Positions 18,274-26,675 of a DNA stretch of 39,569 nt are shown here, piece after piece. Each line of letters starts with the position of its first letter. Positions within the stretch are counted from its first letter, which is position 1. Origin of the DNA: Bacteroidales bacterium (lineage in GTDB: Bacteria; Bacteroidota; Bacteroidia; Bacteroidales; JAUNSR01); assembly GCA_030539115.1 (NCBI GenBank), contig JAUNSR010000028.1, positions 1-39,569 of the forward strand, read 5' to 3'. The position numbers and the translations under genes are program-made. The notes under the pieces were generated by a model that worked only from the letters and a program-made list of their open reading frames with translations, was not told where the DNA came from and searched no databases.

Positions 18274-18281
18274 CAAAAATA
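18274..18281 (-). promoter_or_regulatory. Possible -7 box for the pseudouridine synthase gene
   Basis: The minus strand reads TATTTTTG followed by C, a full match to TAnnTTTGC, 22-29 bp upstream of the ATG. No -33 TTTG is present at the usual 19-bp distance, so confidence is limited. Confidence 0.35.
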
Positions 18282-18321
18282 GATTACAATGCTTTAGAAA
18301 ATAAATTTTGTTACGCAAATT

Positions 18322-19251
18322 CTACAAATTCGGTTTTTTGGGGTCAGCAGGGTAATTCTGTTTATTTCCAACAAAAATTGATGAATTGCGAAGCGCTATT
18401 GTCCAGACTTTATTCTCCAAACCTGATGTCTGTTCCATAATTTGTATTAACCTTGCAATACTTAAACAACCTTTCCAAACAGAATTGTCGGACATTGAAA
18501 TACTAATCTCCATTCCCTCAAGGTTATTGTCAACTGCCATATTCTCGATAAAACTTACTTCATACATATTATCTGTTTCCCGGTAGGTTTTGTCAATAGC
18601 AAGAGGCTTGTTCAAGTGCCACTTGTCTGATATATTATCTCTGTAAATCGTGTTTGCAGTGATTTTCTTTATTATACTGTTTGGACAGTCACTGACAGCT
18701 ATTGGAAGAGAGTATCCTTTAAGAAAATTGGGATTAAACACATTGAAAAGAAACGCAGAAGCTTTAATTTCCTCCTTACTGATAACAGGTATGGTGATTA
18801 TATTTGTTGGCTTTTCTCTTGTTGGATATTCTATTGTAACATCTAAAGGCAATGGAGAAAGAGATCTTTGCAGACCGGAAGCTTCTTCTGTTACACCGGC
18901 ATATATAAGGCTGTCTTTATTGTCTAATATTTCCACTGAAAATATACTGTGATCTCCAACAGGAATTTCAAAAGGAGCTATATAAAATGTCTTTGCAGAT
19001 AAAGAAAAACTTATCGGTTTATCAGTGCTCCAAAGTATACCGGTATTATAGAATGAACTTATTTTGCAGTGATAGGAAACGTTGTTTGCAGCTATAGTTT
19101 TTGTATCATTTAATGTAATGGAATCGGCAATTTTTAATTTTATATAGGCAAGGGAATATTCCAAATCTTCCTCAGAGAGAGTCTTTTTCTGAGAGCAACT
19201 TGAAAAAAATGCAATTAATATAATTGAAAATATATAAAATAGATTCTTCAT
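18322..19251 (-). CDS. Lipoprotein of unknown function, paralogue of the next gene upstream
   Basis: This 309-residue protein has a lipoprotein signal ending in FFSSC (C19). The mature part is beta-rich and has no family I recognise. It shares an architecture with the 302-residue lipoprotein at 19484-20392: a phrase FEIPVGDHSIFSVEI (FEMAIGEYRISAFEV in the other), a YAGVTEEAS/YEAVSNESE equivalent, a PLPLDVTI/IPVDFNL strand, IPVI, and SFIENMAVDNNLEGM/SFIDALDINDEIEGY near the C-terminus. The two are adjacent on the same strand, 232 bp apart, which suggests an old tandem duplication. A surface or periplasmic role is likely from the signal alone. Confidence 0.8.
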   Translation of the reverse strand: MKNLFYIFSIILIAFFSSCSQKKTLSEEDLEYSLAYIKLKIADSITLNDTKTIAANNVSYHCKISSFYNTGILWSTDKPISFSLSAKTFYIAPFEIPVGDHSIFSVEILDNKDSLIYAGVTEEASGLQRSLSPLPLDVTIEYPTREKPTNIITIPVISKEEIKASAFLFNVFNPNFLKGYSLPIAVSDCPNSIIKKITANTIYRDNISDKWHLNKPLAIDKTYRETDNMYEVSFIENMAVDNNLEGMEISISMSDNSVWKGCLSIARLIQIMEQTSGLENKVWTIALRNSSIFVGNKQNYPADPKKPNL

Positions 19252-19305
19252 AACAATACTTCCCTCTATGAAAAAAGTAACAACTTAAGGTTATTCTATG
19301 TTTTC

Positions 19306-19313
19306 CAAATATA
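19306..19313 (-). promoter_or_regulatory. Possible -7 box for the 309-residue lipoprotein gene
   Basis: The minus strand reads TATATTTG, matching TAnnTTTG, 55 bp upstream of the ATG. No clear -33 element accompanies it. Confidence 0.3.
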
Positions 19314-19483
19314 TGTTTTTATAATTGAATTATTCATCTTAAGGCTCTTTTTTTGTTCTAAATAGATTAAAAATTAACAGTTTCTTCCAAAAGAAAGCTA
19401 CAAAAGGAAAAGAAATAACATTCGATATACAATTCTCATTATTATTCAATTCCTTCTGCAGCTTATGGTTTAATCTACAATTT

Positions 19484-20392
19484 TTATCTTACTTCACAAT
19501 TTAGAATATCGTCTTGAAATGAAATTTTCAGATATTTATAAGGAGCAATACCAACATTAGTAAAATATTCCTTTAGCTCGGCTACTGTAAATGTTTTACT
19601 TACAGAATAATCAAAATCTGAATCAGCAGCAGAAACAAATGTCATTCTGTATCCTTCAATTTCATCATTGATATCAAGAGCATCAATAAAGCTTAATATA
19701 GGCAGTGAACCCGGTGTATTGTAGCTTGAAGTTACAAGAGCGTCTGAAACATCGGACCAAGAATTATTTTCATCTTTTGTACATTTTTGAATAGTAAGAG
19801 TTCCGGTATGATTTAATGAGGCATTGATATTTTCATTTGGAAATACAAGATAATTTATTGTATAGAGAGTGTAAAATTCAAAAGAGAAAGCTCCCCAGCC
19901 GAAGTTTTCAGGAGTAATAATGTTTGAACAAATAACAGGTATTACAAAATCCTTTATTTTAAATTTATCTGTATCTGCAAGATTAAAATCAACAGGAATT
20001 GTTTTATTAACAAAACTCTTATATTCGGATTCATTAGAAACCGCTTCATAAACCTTCTCCTCTCCTATTTTTACCTCAAATGCAGATATTCTATATTCTC
20101 CTATTGCCATTTCAAAAGCTTCAACTGTAAAGCCGTTTCCTTCAGAATAGCTAATCTCTTTTGTTTCTACATTTCCATTCAATGTGAAAACTGCGTTTAA
20201 AGTCTTTGACTCAGCCGCAGTTTTCAAGCTTTCCAAATCCTTGCATAGTGCATCCCCGCTTTTGGTTGAAGAAATATCCTCAAAATCGATTACAAAGGAG
20301 ATTTTTGGTCGTTCAAATTTTAGGTTTTCATTTTCCTTTTCACATGCAACAAGCAGCATCATTGAGCTGACAATAAATAGTAACTTTTTCAT
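19484..20392 (-). CDS. Lipoprotein of unknown function, paralogue of the next gene downstream
   Basis: This 302-residue protein has a lipoprotein signal ending in LLVAC (C17), then a charged stretch and a short region ISFVIDFEDISSTKSGDA typical of secreted Bacteroidales beta-sandwich proteins. The downstream gene shares its order of motifs (FEMAIGEYRISAFEV, IPVDFNL, FVIPVICSN, LSFIDALDINDEIEGYRM). No catalytic motif is visible. Such proteins are often surface-exposed and sometimes fimbria-associated in this phylum, but nothing here proves that. Confidence 0.8.
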   Translation of the reverse strand: MKKLLFIVSSMMLLVACEKENENLKFERPKISFVIDFEDISSTKSGDALCKDLESLKTAAESKTLNAVFTLNGNVETKEISYSEGNGFTVEAFEMAIGEYRISAFEVKIGEEKVYEAVSNESEYKSFVNKTIPVDFNLADTDKFKIKDFVIPVICSNIITPENFGWGAFSFEFYTLYTINYLVFPNENINASLNHTGTLTIQKCTKDENNSWSDVSDALVTSSYNTPGSLPILSFIDALDINDEIEGYRMTFVSAADSDFDYSVSKTFTVAELKEYFTNVGIAPYKYLKISFQDDILNCEVR

Positions 20393-20551
20393 AGTAACTT
20401 TTGTTATGGTTAATAAATAGTAATTAATAACTATATCACCTTAACCTGAATAACTATAATATTGTTTATAAAAATAATAGTTTAACTATGTTAAAAAATT
20501 AATTATCAAACTTTTATATTTACTATGATTTATGAAAGATATAATAAAAAA

Positions 20552-20582
20552 GGATGGAATAACCAATATGTATATTCCATCC
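20552..20582 (-). terminator. Terminator of the 188-residue gene
   Basis: A 10-bp stem GGATGGAATA (20552-20561) with TATTCCATCC (20573-20582) and an 11-nt loop lies 30 bp past the stop at 20612. On the minus strand it is followed by TTTTTTATTAT. Confidence 0.82.
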
Positions 20583-20611
20583 CTATTATTTTAAAATTTA
20601 TTTACTCAGAT

Positions 20612-21178
20612 TCAAGCCTCAGGCATAGTCATTTTTTCATATTTATAGCCAAGCATTTTCAAAGCCACAGAAACACCCGTTTTATATAAAATCTTAACAG
20701 TACGTGCATAAATTTGAAATGCATCAATACTTTGAGGTTCAATATTTTCTTTTCTGATAAGAGTGATTGCTGTTTCAGAAAGATCCTGATAAAAAGAAGC
20801 AATATCTCTGTATTCTTTTGATGAAATTGAGATACCCATCAAGTCTTCCATGACATAATCATCCATATTGTCAAACCCGCGTGGTTTTACAAAAGATTCG
20901 TATAAGTCATCTTTTTTTGAATATGTTTCCCAATCGCCATCCCAAACCGTTGCCATACCCATACCAAGATAAGCAGCCCAGGCAATTGCGACTTTTGGAT
21001 ATTTTGCAATTTCCGGAACAGCATTAACCATATATTCCGGAGCCATTTCATGCCATTTCTCGTCAAGTTCTTCAACTGTCAGAAGATGTTCTCCAATATA
21101 ACCTCTGTCTTTGCAAAGTTTTAAAAGAGTCTCCTTTACTTTATCTTCAAATTGGTTATAATATTCAATCTTGTCCAT
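20612..21178 (-). CDS. Conserved hypothetical protein, 188 residues
   Basis: This soluble, acidic protein has no signal peptide. It is mostly helical, with a tryptophan-rich central phrase (KVAIAWAAYLGMGMATVWDGDW, about residues 82-103 in part) and a C-terminal amphipathic region (VALKMLGYKYEKMTM). I do not recognise a family, although it looks like a conserved Bacteroidales protein. It is a single-gene unit: its own terminator follows and a possible promoter box precedes it, and it diverges from the hemolysin III gene. Confidence 0.72.
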   Translation of the reverse strand: MDKIEYYNQFEDKVKETLLKLCKDRGYIGEHLLTVEELDEKWHEMAPEYMVNAVPEIAKYPKVAIAWAAYLGMGMATVWDGDWETYSKKDDLYESFVKPRGFDNMDDYVMEDLMGISISSKEYRDIASFYQDLSETAITLIRKENIEPQSIDAFQIYARTVKILYKTGVSVALKMLGYKYEKMTMPEA

Positions 21179-21318
21179 ATTATATTTATATAAAATCTAT
21201 TGTACTAAAAATAAAACAAATCGATACACTAAAATGCTTACAAGAGAGACTGTTTCTGCATATAAATAGATATTTGTTTAAAATTTTCATCTAAAGGTAG
21301 ATATATCGATATTAATAA

Positions 21319-21326
21319 CAAAATTA
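21319..21326 (-). promoter_or_regulatory. Possible -7 box for the 188-residue gene
   Basis: The minus strand reads TAATTTTG, matching TAnnTTTG, with TTTTG 23 bp further upstream (19 bp would be usual). The ATG is 141 bp away. Confidence 0.3.
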
Positions 21327-21379
21327 TGCCTTACTTTAAGATTGAAAAGCAAAATTCAAATAAATATATCAGGTAAATT

Positions 21380-21387
21380 TATTTTTG
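21380..21387 (+). promoter_or_regulatory. Possible -7 box for the hemolysin III family gene
   Basis: TATTTTTG matches TAnnTTTG, 46 bp upstream of the ATG at 21434. No -33 element is seen at the usual distance. Confidence 0.35.
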
Positions 21388-21433
21388 TCTTAAAACAAGT
21401 AACATTCACATTAAAATTTTTAAAATTAGATTT

Positions 21434-22057
21434 ATGATTAAGCAAACAAAAGAGGAAATAGCCAATTCTTCCACTCATTTTTTTGGAGTTTTTATAACTT
21501 TAATATTGGCTTTTGTACTTTTATCAAAGGGGGCTGATCTATCTTTTGAGAGCAAAATATCAATTATGGTATTCTGTATTTTCTCGGGACTGATGTATTT
21601 TTCTTCAGGGATTTATCATCTTGCTTTGCCAGGAAAAGGGAAAAGAGTGCTTAGATATTTTGATCATATAAACATTTATCTTCTTATTGCCGCCTCTTAT
21701 ACCCCGATACTTGTATGTGCTCTTGATGATAAGACAGGGAAAGTGATGCTTTGTGTGATTTGGGGTCTTGCTGTTGTAGGAATTTTATATAAGATATTCT
21801 TTTTGGGCAAATATCCAAAAGTTTCTCTTACTATATATCTTTTAATGGGGTGGTCTATTATGGCAATAGCAAAGACAATATGGAATGCCCTACCCGGTGA
21901 AGCGGTTTTTTTTCTTGTGATTGAAGGCATACTCTATAGTTTGGGTACTTTCTTCTATTCAAAGGATACTCAATATCCTTATTTCCATTCAATATGGCAT
22001 CTGTTTGTTATTGGAGGCAATCTTTCGCATGCCGCTGCTGTATGGTTTATACTTTAG
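21434..22057 (+). CDS. Hemolysin III family (PAQR-like) membrane protein
   Basis: This 207-residue protein has seven predicted membrane segments and the family landmarks. An N-terminal ANSSTHFFG precedes the first helix. SGIYHL lies in the third segment and RYFDHINIYLLIAASYTP follows. Near the end are HSIWHLFVIGGNLSH residues that match the zinc-ligand histidines of PAQR proteins. Length is normal for the TIGR01065 group. The hemolysin name is historical; the cellular role in bacteria is not settled. It stands alone on the plus strand, followed 93 bp later by a gene with its own promoter. Confidence 0.9.
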   Translation: MIKQTKEEIANSSTHFFGVFITLILAFVLLSKGADLSFESKISIMVFCIFSGLMYFSSGIYHLALPGKGKRVLRYFDHINIYLLIAASYTPILVCALDDKTGKVMLCVIWGLAVVGILYKIFFLGKYPKVSLTIYLLMGWSIMAIAKTIWNALPGEAVFFLVIEGILYSLGTFFYSKDTQYPYFHSIWHLFVIGGNLSHAAAVWFIL

Positions 22058-22063
22058 TGTTTA

Positions 22064-22094
22064 TTTGCAGTTTAATGTTATTATCGTAATTTTG
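22064..22094 (+). promoter_or_regulatory. Canonical Bacteroidota sigma-A promoter of the YczE-like gene
   Basis: TTTG (22064-22067), exactly 19 bp, then TAATTTTG followed by C (22087-22095). This is the consensus -33/-7 arrangement for Bacteroides. The expected start of transcription near 22101 leaves a 50-nt leader before the ATG at 22151. Confidence 0.75.
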
Positions 22095-22150
22095 CAAAAA
22101 ATATAAAATGACTCATAAGTCATCTTTTCAATTGTAAGGTTGTGATAATA

Positions 22151-22846
22151 ATGGTAAAAAACGAACTTTTCAGACGATACATTCTTTTTGCATTTGCTTT
22201 ATTTGTCAGCTCTTTTGGGGTGAGCTGCATAACAAGGGCCACTTTGGGCACCTCTCCAATATCGAGTGTGCCTTATGTTTTAAGTCTTCACACTCCTTTT
22301 ACAATGGGAACCTATACATTTTTGCTAAATATGGTTCTAATTGTTATTCAATTCTTACTCTTGGGTAAAGAATGCACAAAAAAACAGGCAGCAGAGATAA
22401 TGCTTCAGGTACCTGCATCAATACTTTTCGGATTATTTATTGATATAACAATGTCATTGCTTTCTGTTTTTACACCGGCAAACTTATATTCTTCTTTAAT
22501 AGAGCTTGTATTGGGTTGTTTTGTACTCGCCTTGGGAGTTGCTCTTCAGGTTACTGCCGATGTTGTTATGCTGAGCGGTGAGCTAACCGTAAAAATCGCT
22601 TCACATAAGTTCAAGAAAGAGTTCGGACTTATGAAGGTTATTTTTGACGTTTCTCTTGTTGTTGCCGCCTGCATAATCTCGATGACAATATATTATTTTG
22701 CAACAAACAGTTTTAAGATTGATGGTGTAGGATTAGGCACCATAATGGGTGCTGTATTGGTTGGACCAATGGTCAGATTCATAATTCCCGGAATGAAAGT
22801 GGTTGAAAAGATGATAATAGTAAAGAACCGACAAAACCGTTATTAA
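22151..22846 (+). CDS. YczE/YitT-like integral membrane protein
   Basis: This 231-residue protein has about five or six membrane segments. The N-terminal segment FALFVSSFGVSCITRATLGTSP and the helix-break phrase ATLGTSPISSVPYVLS resemble YczE-type proteins (membrane family near YitT, DUF6198), where the TLG(T/S)SP motif is typical. I chose the ATG at 22151 over a GTG nine bases upstream. Function is unknown, though some relatives affect peptide antibiotic production or resistance. It has its own promoter. Its stop directly abuts the stop of the convergent DUF5131 gene. Confidence 0.82.
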   Translation: MVKNELFRRYILFAFALFVSSFGVSCITRATLGTSPISSVPYVLSLHTPFTMGTYTFLLNMVLIVIQFLLLGKECTKKQAAEIMLQVPASILFGLFIDITMSLLSVFTPANLYSSLIELVLGCFVLALGVALQVTADVVMLSGELTVKIASHKFKKEFGLMKVIFDVSLVVAACIISMTIYYFATNSFKIDGVGLGTIMGAVLVGPMVRFIIPGMKVVEKMIIVKNRQNRY

Positions 22847-23641
22847 TTACAAAGGTTTAAAATCTTTTCCAATTCTATAATCTATATCGGCCTTTCTTGC
22901 CTGAGAGATTTGAAACTGTCTTTTTATATAAAACAGTTTTCCATCCTTTAGCAATCTTGCTCCGGTTTGATGAAATGAAAATGGCACATCTCTTTCAATG
23001 CATTGGTTTCTTATATCCAAAATCCATTCATAATCGCATATTCTAGCCTTGTCGCCCGATTCACCACTTACAGACACCTCGACAATATCATTGCCGAGCC
23101 ACTCTCTAATATTCATCTTTTCAAGCATCGGAGCAACAATAATAGCTTTGTGCTTTATTGGAAGAGATTTGAAAATTGGAAGTCTGAAATCAGCTCTTTC
23201 CTGATTCTCAACAGTGCATCCAACAATAACATTGTCATAGCCCTCACCCCAATCATCCGGAAGCAGAGATAAAAGCCTATCTATCCTTTTTGTAAAAAAG
23301 AAAAACATCAAATCATCTCTCTCTTTAATCATTCTCCATGCCTCATCTCTCCATTTGTCTGCCTCTTCAACCAAGAAATCAGATGTAAAACAGGTAAAAA
23401 CAATCGCTCCCGAAGTTAATTTATAGCTTTTGTCTCTTTTCCGTTTCAATGGAAGATTAAAATCTTTCGTTTGTCTAACCTCACTGCTGCTTATCTCAGA
23501 GCCATACATTTCATCCTGACGGTAAACATAGCAATACTTACATCCGAGGCTTATTTTTGTACATCCATGCCATGGATTCCAATTGAAATAAACTGTATTT
23601 TGAGTATCTGCATTATAATTATTGTCATTCTTTTCTTCCAT
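22847..23641 (-). CDS. DUF5131 (phage Gp37/Gp68-type) protein with a CX6CX2C cluster
   Basis: This 264-residue protein opens with WNPWHGCTKISLGCKYCY, giving cysteines C27, C34 and C37. DUF5131 proteins share this radical-SAM-like triad with non-standard spacing. Later family phrases are VGCTVENQERADFRLP, SVSGESGDKAR and VPFSFHQTG. An iron-sulfur, radical-SAM-like role is an inference; the reaction is not known to me. Members occur in both phages and chromosomes. No phage genes surround it here. Its stop codon abuts that of the convergent upstream gene, with no terminator between them. Confidence 0.88.
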   Translation of the reverse strand: MEEKNDNNYNADTQNTVYFNWNPWHGCTKISLGCKYCYVYRQDEMYGSEISSSEVRQTKDFNLPLKRKRDKSYKLTSGAIVFTCFTSDFLVEEADKWRDEAWRMIKERDDLMFFFFTKRIDRLLSLLPDDWGEGYDNVIVGCTVENQERADFRLPIFKSLPIKHKAIIVAPMLEKMNIREWLGNDIVEVSVSGESGDKARICDYEWILDIRNQCIERDVPFSFHQTGARLLKDGKLFYIKRQFQISQARKADIDYRIGKDFKPL

Positions 23642-23708
23642 ACTTTGGGAAATGTTGTGCTCTATATGATTGGGGTAACATGCTGCTAAGTTATAATAAT
23701 TGCAGCAT

Positions 23709-23716
23709 CAAAATTA
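23709..23716 (-). promoter_or_regulatory. Possible -7 box for the DUF5131 gene
   Basis: The minus strand reads TAATTTTG, matching TAnnTTTG, 68 bp upstream of the ATG. A 7-bp inverted repeat ATGCTGC (23680-23686) / GCAGCAT (23702-23708) lies immediately downstream over the expected transcription start, where an operator could sit. Confidence 0.35.
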
Positions 23717-23813
23717 TTACACTGATTTTAATGATCGATTAAACTAAAATCAATTATTTGACTTTTAAATTCAATCTTAAAACTCAAATTAAAGATAACG
23801 AGTTAAGATAAAC

Positions 23814-23852
23814 AAAGGGTAAAACAAAAAATATTATTCCGTTTTACCCTTT
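23814..23852 (-). terminator. Terminator of the ankyrin-repeat gene
   Basis: A 12-bp stem AAAGGGTAAAAC (23814-23825) with GTTTTACCCTTT (23841-23852) and a 15-nt loop lies 85 bp past the ankyrin stop, with T-rich sequence on the minus strand. Confidence 0.72.
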
Positions 23853-23937
23853 AATAATTCTGAATTCAATTCATAACAATATGTTTAATTGAATAAATAT
23901 TCTATAATATAAAGCTGTCTATAATGAAATGTTATCT

Positions 23938-24765
23938 CTAATCCTCATATTTAGGAATAAGCTTGACCGCCGTGTCACCATCCTCATTTTCAATCGTATC
24001 GTCTGCTCCATAATCCAGAAGAAGATTAGCAATTTCAAACTCCTCATTTTCATAAGCATAATGAAGAGCAGTATTTCCAAAATTGTCCTGCACATTTATG
24101 TTTGCACCAATCCTAAGAAGCAATTCCACGACATCATATTGAGCATTGCCCGCACCTAAAATCAAAGCAGTGCGTCCATTATAATCGCATGCTTCAATAT
24201 CAGAGCCAAAATTTATAAGCTGACTCACAGTATAAATCTGACCTAATGCACACGCTTCATGTAATGGAGTTGTATCATAAACATCTTTTGCATCAATATC
24301 GATATTTGAGTTCAAAAGTAAAGATACTGTTTCCAGATCATTTACAGCTATCGCTATATGAAGAGGAGAATTGTTTAACGGATCAGTACTTTTTATATAA
24401 GAGCCGTTTGAAATATTGTATTTTATCTCTTCTGTATCATGCAAAAGGATAGCTTTATGCAAAGGAGAGCCTACATCAGCACCTTTGGCAATAAAACTTG
24501 CAGCTATAATAGGCGAATAATTTTCACAAAGCATTACAATTTGAAAAGGTGTAAAACCTGAACTGTTTTCAATATTCACATCTGCACCATTATCAAGAAG
24601 AAGATTAATAATATCTTCAAACCCATTTTCTGAGGCATAATGCAAAGCATTCCAACCCTCTTCATCCAGTTTATTTGGATCAGCCCCCTCTTTTAAAGCA
24701 TACTTTGCTTTTTCGAGATTTCCATCTTGACAGCTATTAATCAAAGCTAAATTCATTGCTTCCAT
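23938..24765 (-). CDS. Ankyrin-repeat protein
   Basis: This 275-residue protein consists almost entirely of about eight ankyrin repeats of roughly 33 residues. Clear copies include EGWNALHYASENGFEDI, NNSPLHIAIAVNDLETV, DTTPLHEACALGQIYTV, GRTALILGAG and GNTALHYAYENEEFEI. Each is followed by the LLL..GAD type turn. The third repeat is degenerate (GFTPFQIVMLCEN). There is no signal peptide, so a cytoplasmic protein-binding role is expected. The partner is unknown. It lies 78 bp after the DUF4301 gene, with a UUCG hairpin between them, so cotranscription is partial at best. Confidence 0.9.
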   Translation of the reverse strand: MEAMNLALINSCQDGNLEKAKYALKEGADPNKLDEEGWNALHYASENGFEDIINLLLDNGADVNIENSSGFTPFQIVMLCENYSPIIAASFIAKGADVGSPLHKAILLHDTEEIKYNISNGSYIKSTDPLNNSPLHIAIAVNDLETVSLLLNSNIDIDAKDVYDTTPLHEACALGQIYTVSQLINFGSDIEACDYNGRTALILGAGNAQYDVVELLLRIGANINVQDNFGNTALHYAYENEEFEIANLLLDYGADDTIENEDGDTAVKLIPKYED

Positions 24766-24810
24766 AAAAAATCATTAATAACCAAATAATTATAAAACCA
24801 AATCGAAAAA

Positions 24811-24820
24811 GCCCGAAGGC
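24811..24820 (-). terminator. UUCG-loop terminator after DUF4301
   Basis: The minus strand reads GCC-TTCG-GGC followed by TTTTT. The stem is short (3 bp), but the cUUCGg tetraloop is very stable. It lies 24 bp past the DUF4301 stop. Confidence 0.55.
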
Positions 24821-24843
24821 ACTAAAAAATGTTTGCTAAAACT

Positions 24844-26361
24844 TTACTGATGTTCTGTTCGTAGCAAATCATTTACAGTCTTAACAGGATTAAATGTTTC
24901 CAAAGGGACCTCGACAAAAACAGTATTCCAGTCTGACATTGCACCATTCCATAATCCCGGCAACTCCAATGCTTTTAAATCTTTGCCATTTTTAGATTTT
25001 AAAGAAATAAAGCCTGTTTGATTGTCCACAAAATTCAGAAGATTGTAATTTTCTCCATTTTTATCTTTTACCGCACAAACCAAATCCACAGGATTAAAAT
25101 GTGTCGCAGATTTAAATATCTTTACAGCCTCACTATCATTCATATCAATTTGTGAGCTTTCAAGTATTTGAAGTGAATATGTTCCATCATTATTGTAAGC
25201 AAGGAATGGACCTCCTCCAGGCTCGCCAACATTCTTTACCATACCACAAACTCTGATTGGTCGTTTAAATTTTCTTTTCAAATAAAGTGCCAGCTCAGAA
25301 TCTTCAAGATCTTTTACCTCCGGATTTCTTGTAAACAAAGAGTAACGAAGGAAATGAAGCATTTCCAAAAGCTGTTCATGTGTATATTTTCCGCTCTCTA
25401 AAAGCTCTGAATAGGTATAAATTTTCTGCTGAAGAGAAACTAAAACACCGGCGATTACCTGTTTGTATTTAACAGTCAAATCCTTAAATTTATCCGGCAC
25501 CACATTGTCTATATTTTTAATAAAGATGATGTCGGCATCCATTTCATTAAGATTCTCAATAAGCGCACCATGACCTCCTGGTCTGAAAACCAATTTTCCA
25601 TCCGAGCGGAAAGGGTTATTTTGAGAATCGGCAGCTATTGTATCTGTAGATTGCTTTTGGGTAGAAAAACTAACATTAAACTTTACCCCAAATTTCTTTT
25701 CATAGGTGCCTTTAACCTCATTTATCATCTTTTCAAACATATCTTTATGTTCTTCAGATACGGTGAAATGCAGATTAACAATTCCCATTCCATTAACAGC
25801 ATATAGAGCACCCTCAACTAAATGTTCCTCAATTGAAGCTCTTATTTCTTTTGGATATGTATGGAATTTCAAAAGCCCCTTAGGCAGACTTCCGTAATTT
25901 AAACCCTTTTCATTTAGCAGGTTATCAACAATTGTTTTGAAACAGCCATCTGCAATAAGTGTTTTTATATCTTTTTTCTCATTTTTCAAACAAACGGCAT
26001 TTAAGTCGTTGAAAAATGCAAAGTGATCTATATTATTGAAGAATTTTTTTTCAAATTCAGTTGACGGTTCATTATAAGAAGCAGAAAGAAACTCAAAAAG
26101 GTTCTTAAACATACGGCTTGCTGCCCCGGAAGCTGGCACGAATTTTAATATCTTTTTGTCTTGGTGAACATATTTATCCCAAACACGAATATAATGTTCT
26201 GTTTCAGATTCATTCAAAGACAAAATACCAAGCTCGGTAGTGGCAGCTCCATAAAGTTTTAGAAAAGGAAATCCCTCTTTGAACTTTTGTAACTGTTGAT
26301 CAACTTTTTCAGGACTTATCCCCTTCTTTTCCAGTAATGAAAGATCTTCTTTACTCAACAT
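24844..26361 (-). CDS. DUF4301 family protein, nucleotidyltransferase-like
   Basis: This 505-residue cytoplasmic protein matches the Bacteroidota DUF4301 family in length and in the phrases ILKFVPASGAASRMFK (about 72-87), KLVFRPGGHGALIENLNE and DIIFIKNIDNVVPDKFK. The first resembles the P-x-G-x-G/A-x-R-M nucleotide-binding loop of sugar-phosphate nucleotidyltransferases, and the others recall the sugar-binding and metal-binding parts of UDP-sugar pyrophosphorylases. A nucleotidyltransferase activity is therefore my inference, not established. It is divergent from the relA homologue. Confidence 0.85.
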   Translation of the reverse strand: MLSKEDLSLLEKKGISPEKVDQQLQKFKEGFPFLKLYGAATTELGILSLNESETEHYIRVWDKYVHQDKKILKFVPASGAASRMFKNLFEFLSASYNEPSTEFEKKFFNNIDHFAFFNDLNAVCLKNEKKDIKTLIADGCFKTIVDNLLNEKGLNYGSLPKGLLKFHTYPKEIRASIEEHLVEGALYAVNGMGIVNLHFTVSEEHKDMFEKMINEVKGTYEKKFGVKFNVSFSTQKQSTDTIAADSQNNPFRSDGKLVFRPGGHGALIENLNEMDADIIFIKNIDNVVPDKFKDLTVKYKQVIAGVLVSLQQKIYTYSELLESGKYTHEQLLEMLHFLRYSLFTRNPEVKDLEDSELALYLKRKFKRPIRVCGMVKNVGEPGGGPFLAYNNDGTYSLQILESSQIDMNDSEAVKIFKSATHFNPVDLVCAVKDKNGENYNLLNFVDNQTGFISLKSKNGKDLKALELPGLWNGAMSDWNTVFVEVPLETFNPVKTVNDLLRTEHQ

Positions 26362-26675
26362 AATAATAGAAATGTTTATTTTATACTCTTAATTTTCAAA
26401 CACAAAAAGCTTTATGATAAATATACAAGAATAAAAACAAGTTATTGTTTAATAATAAATTAATTTGAAAATATTTTCAAAAAAACATTCACACATTAAC
26501 TTTCAAGAAACAATATTCATCGAGTTCATTCTTTTGCGATATATCAAAAGTACAAAAAGAGGATAAATCTTAACCCTTTAACAATAAAAAAAGTATATTC
26601 GCAATATTGATTTATGGGAATATAAAGCCGACAATAATCAATTATGCTTTATATTAAGTTAGAATTTGAGGTAAT
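26362..26675. other. Divergent intergenic region, DUF4301 / RelA homologue
   Basis: This 314-bp AT-rich spacer should contain both promoters. On the minus strand TACTTTTG (26545-26552) matches TAnnTTTG without a -33 partner, and lies 184 bp from the DUF4301 start. It sits in a short inverted repeat CTTTTG/CAAAAG (26531-26550). On the plus strand only a near match, TAGAATTTG, lies just before the relA start. No gene or strong hairpin is visible. Confidence 0.4.

Noticed and set aside
22847..23641. Prophage, suggested by the phage-type name of DUF5131
   Set aside because: No integrase, structural or lysis genes are nearby, and the family is common on chromosomes.
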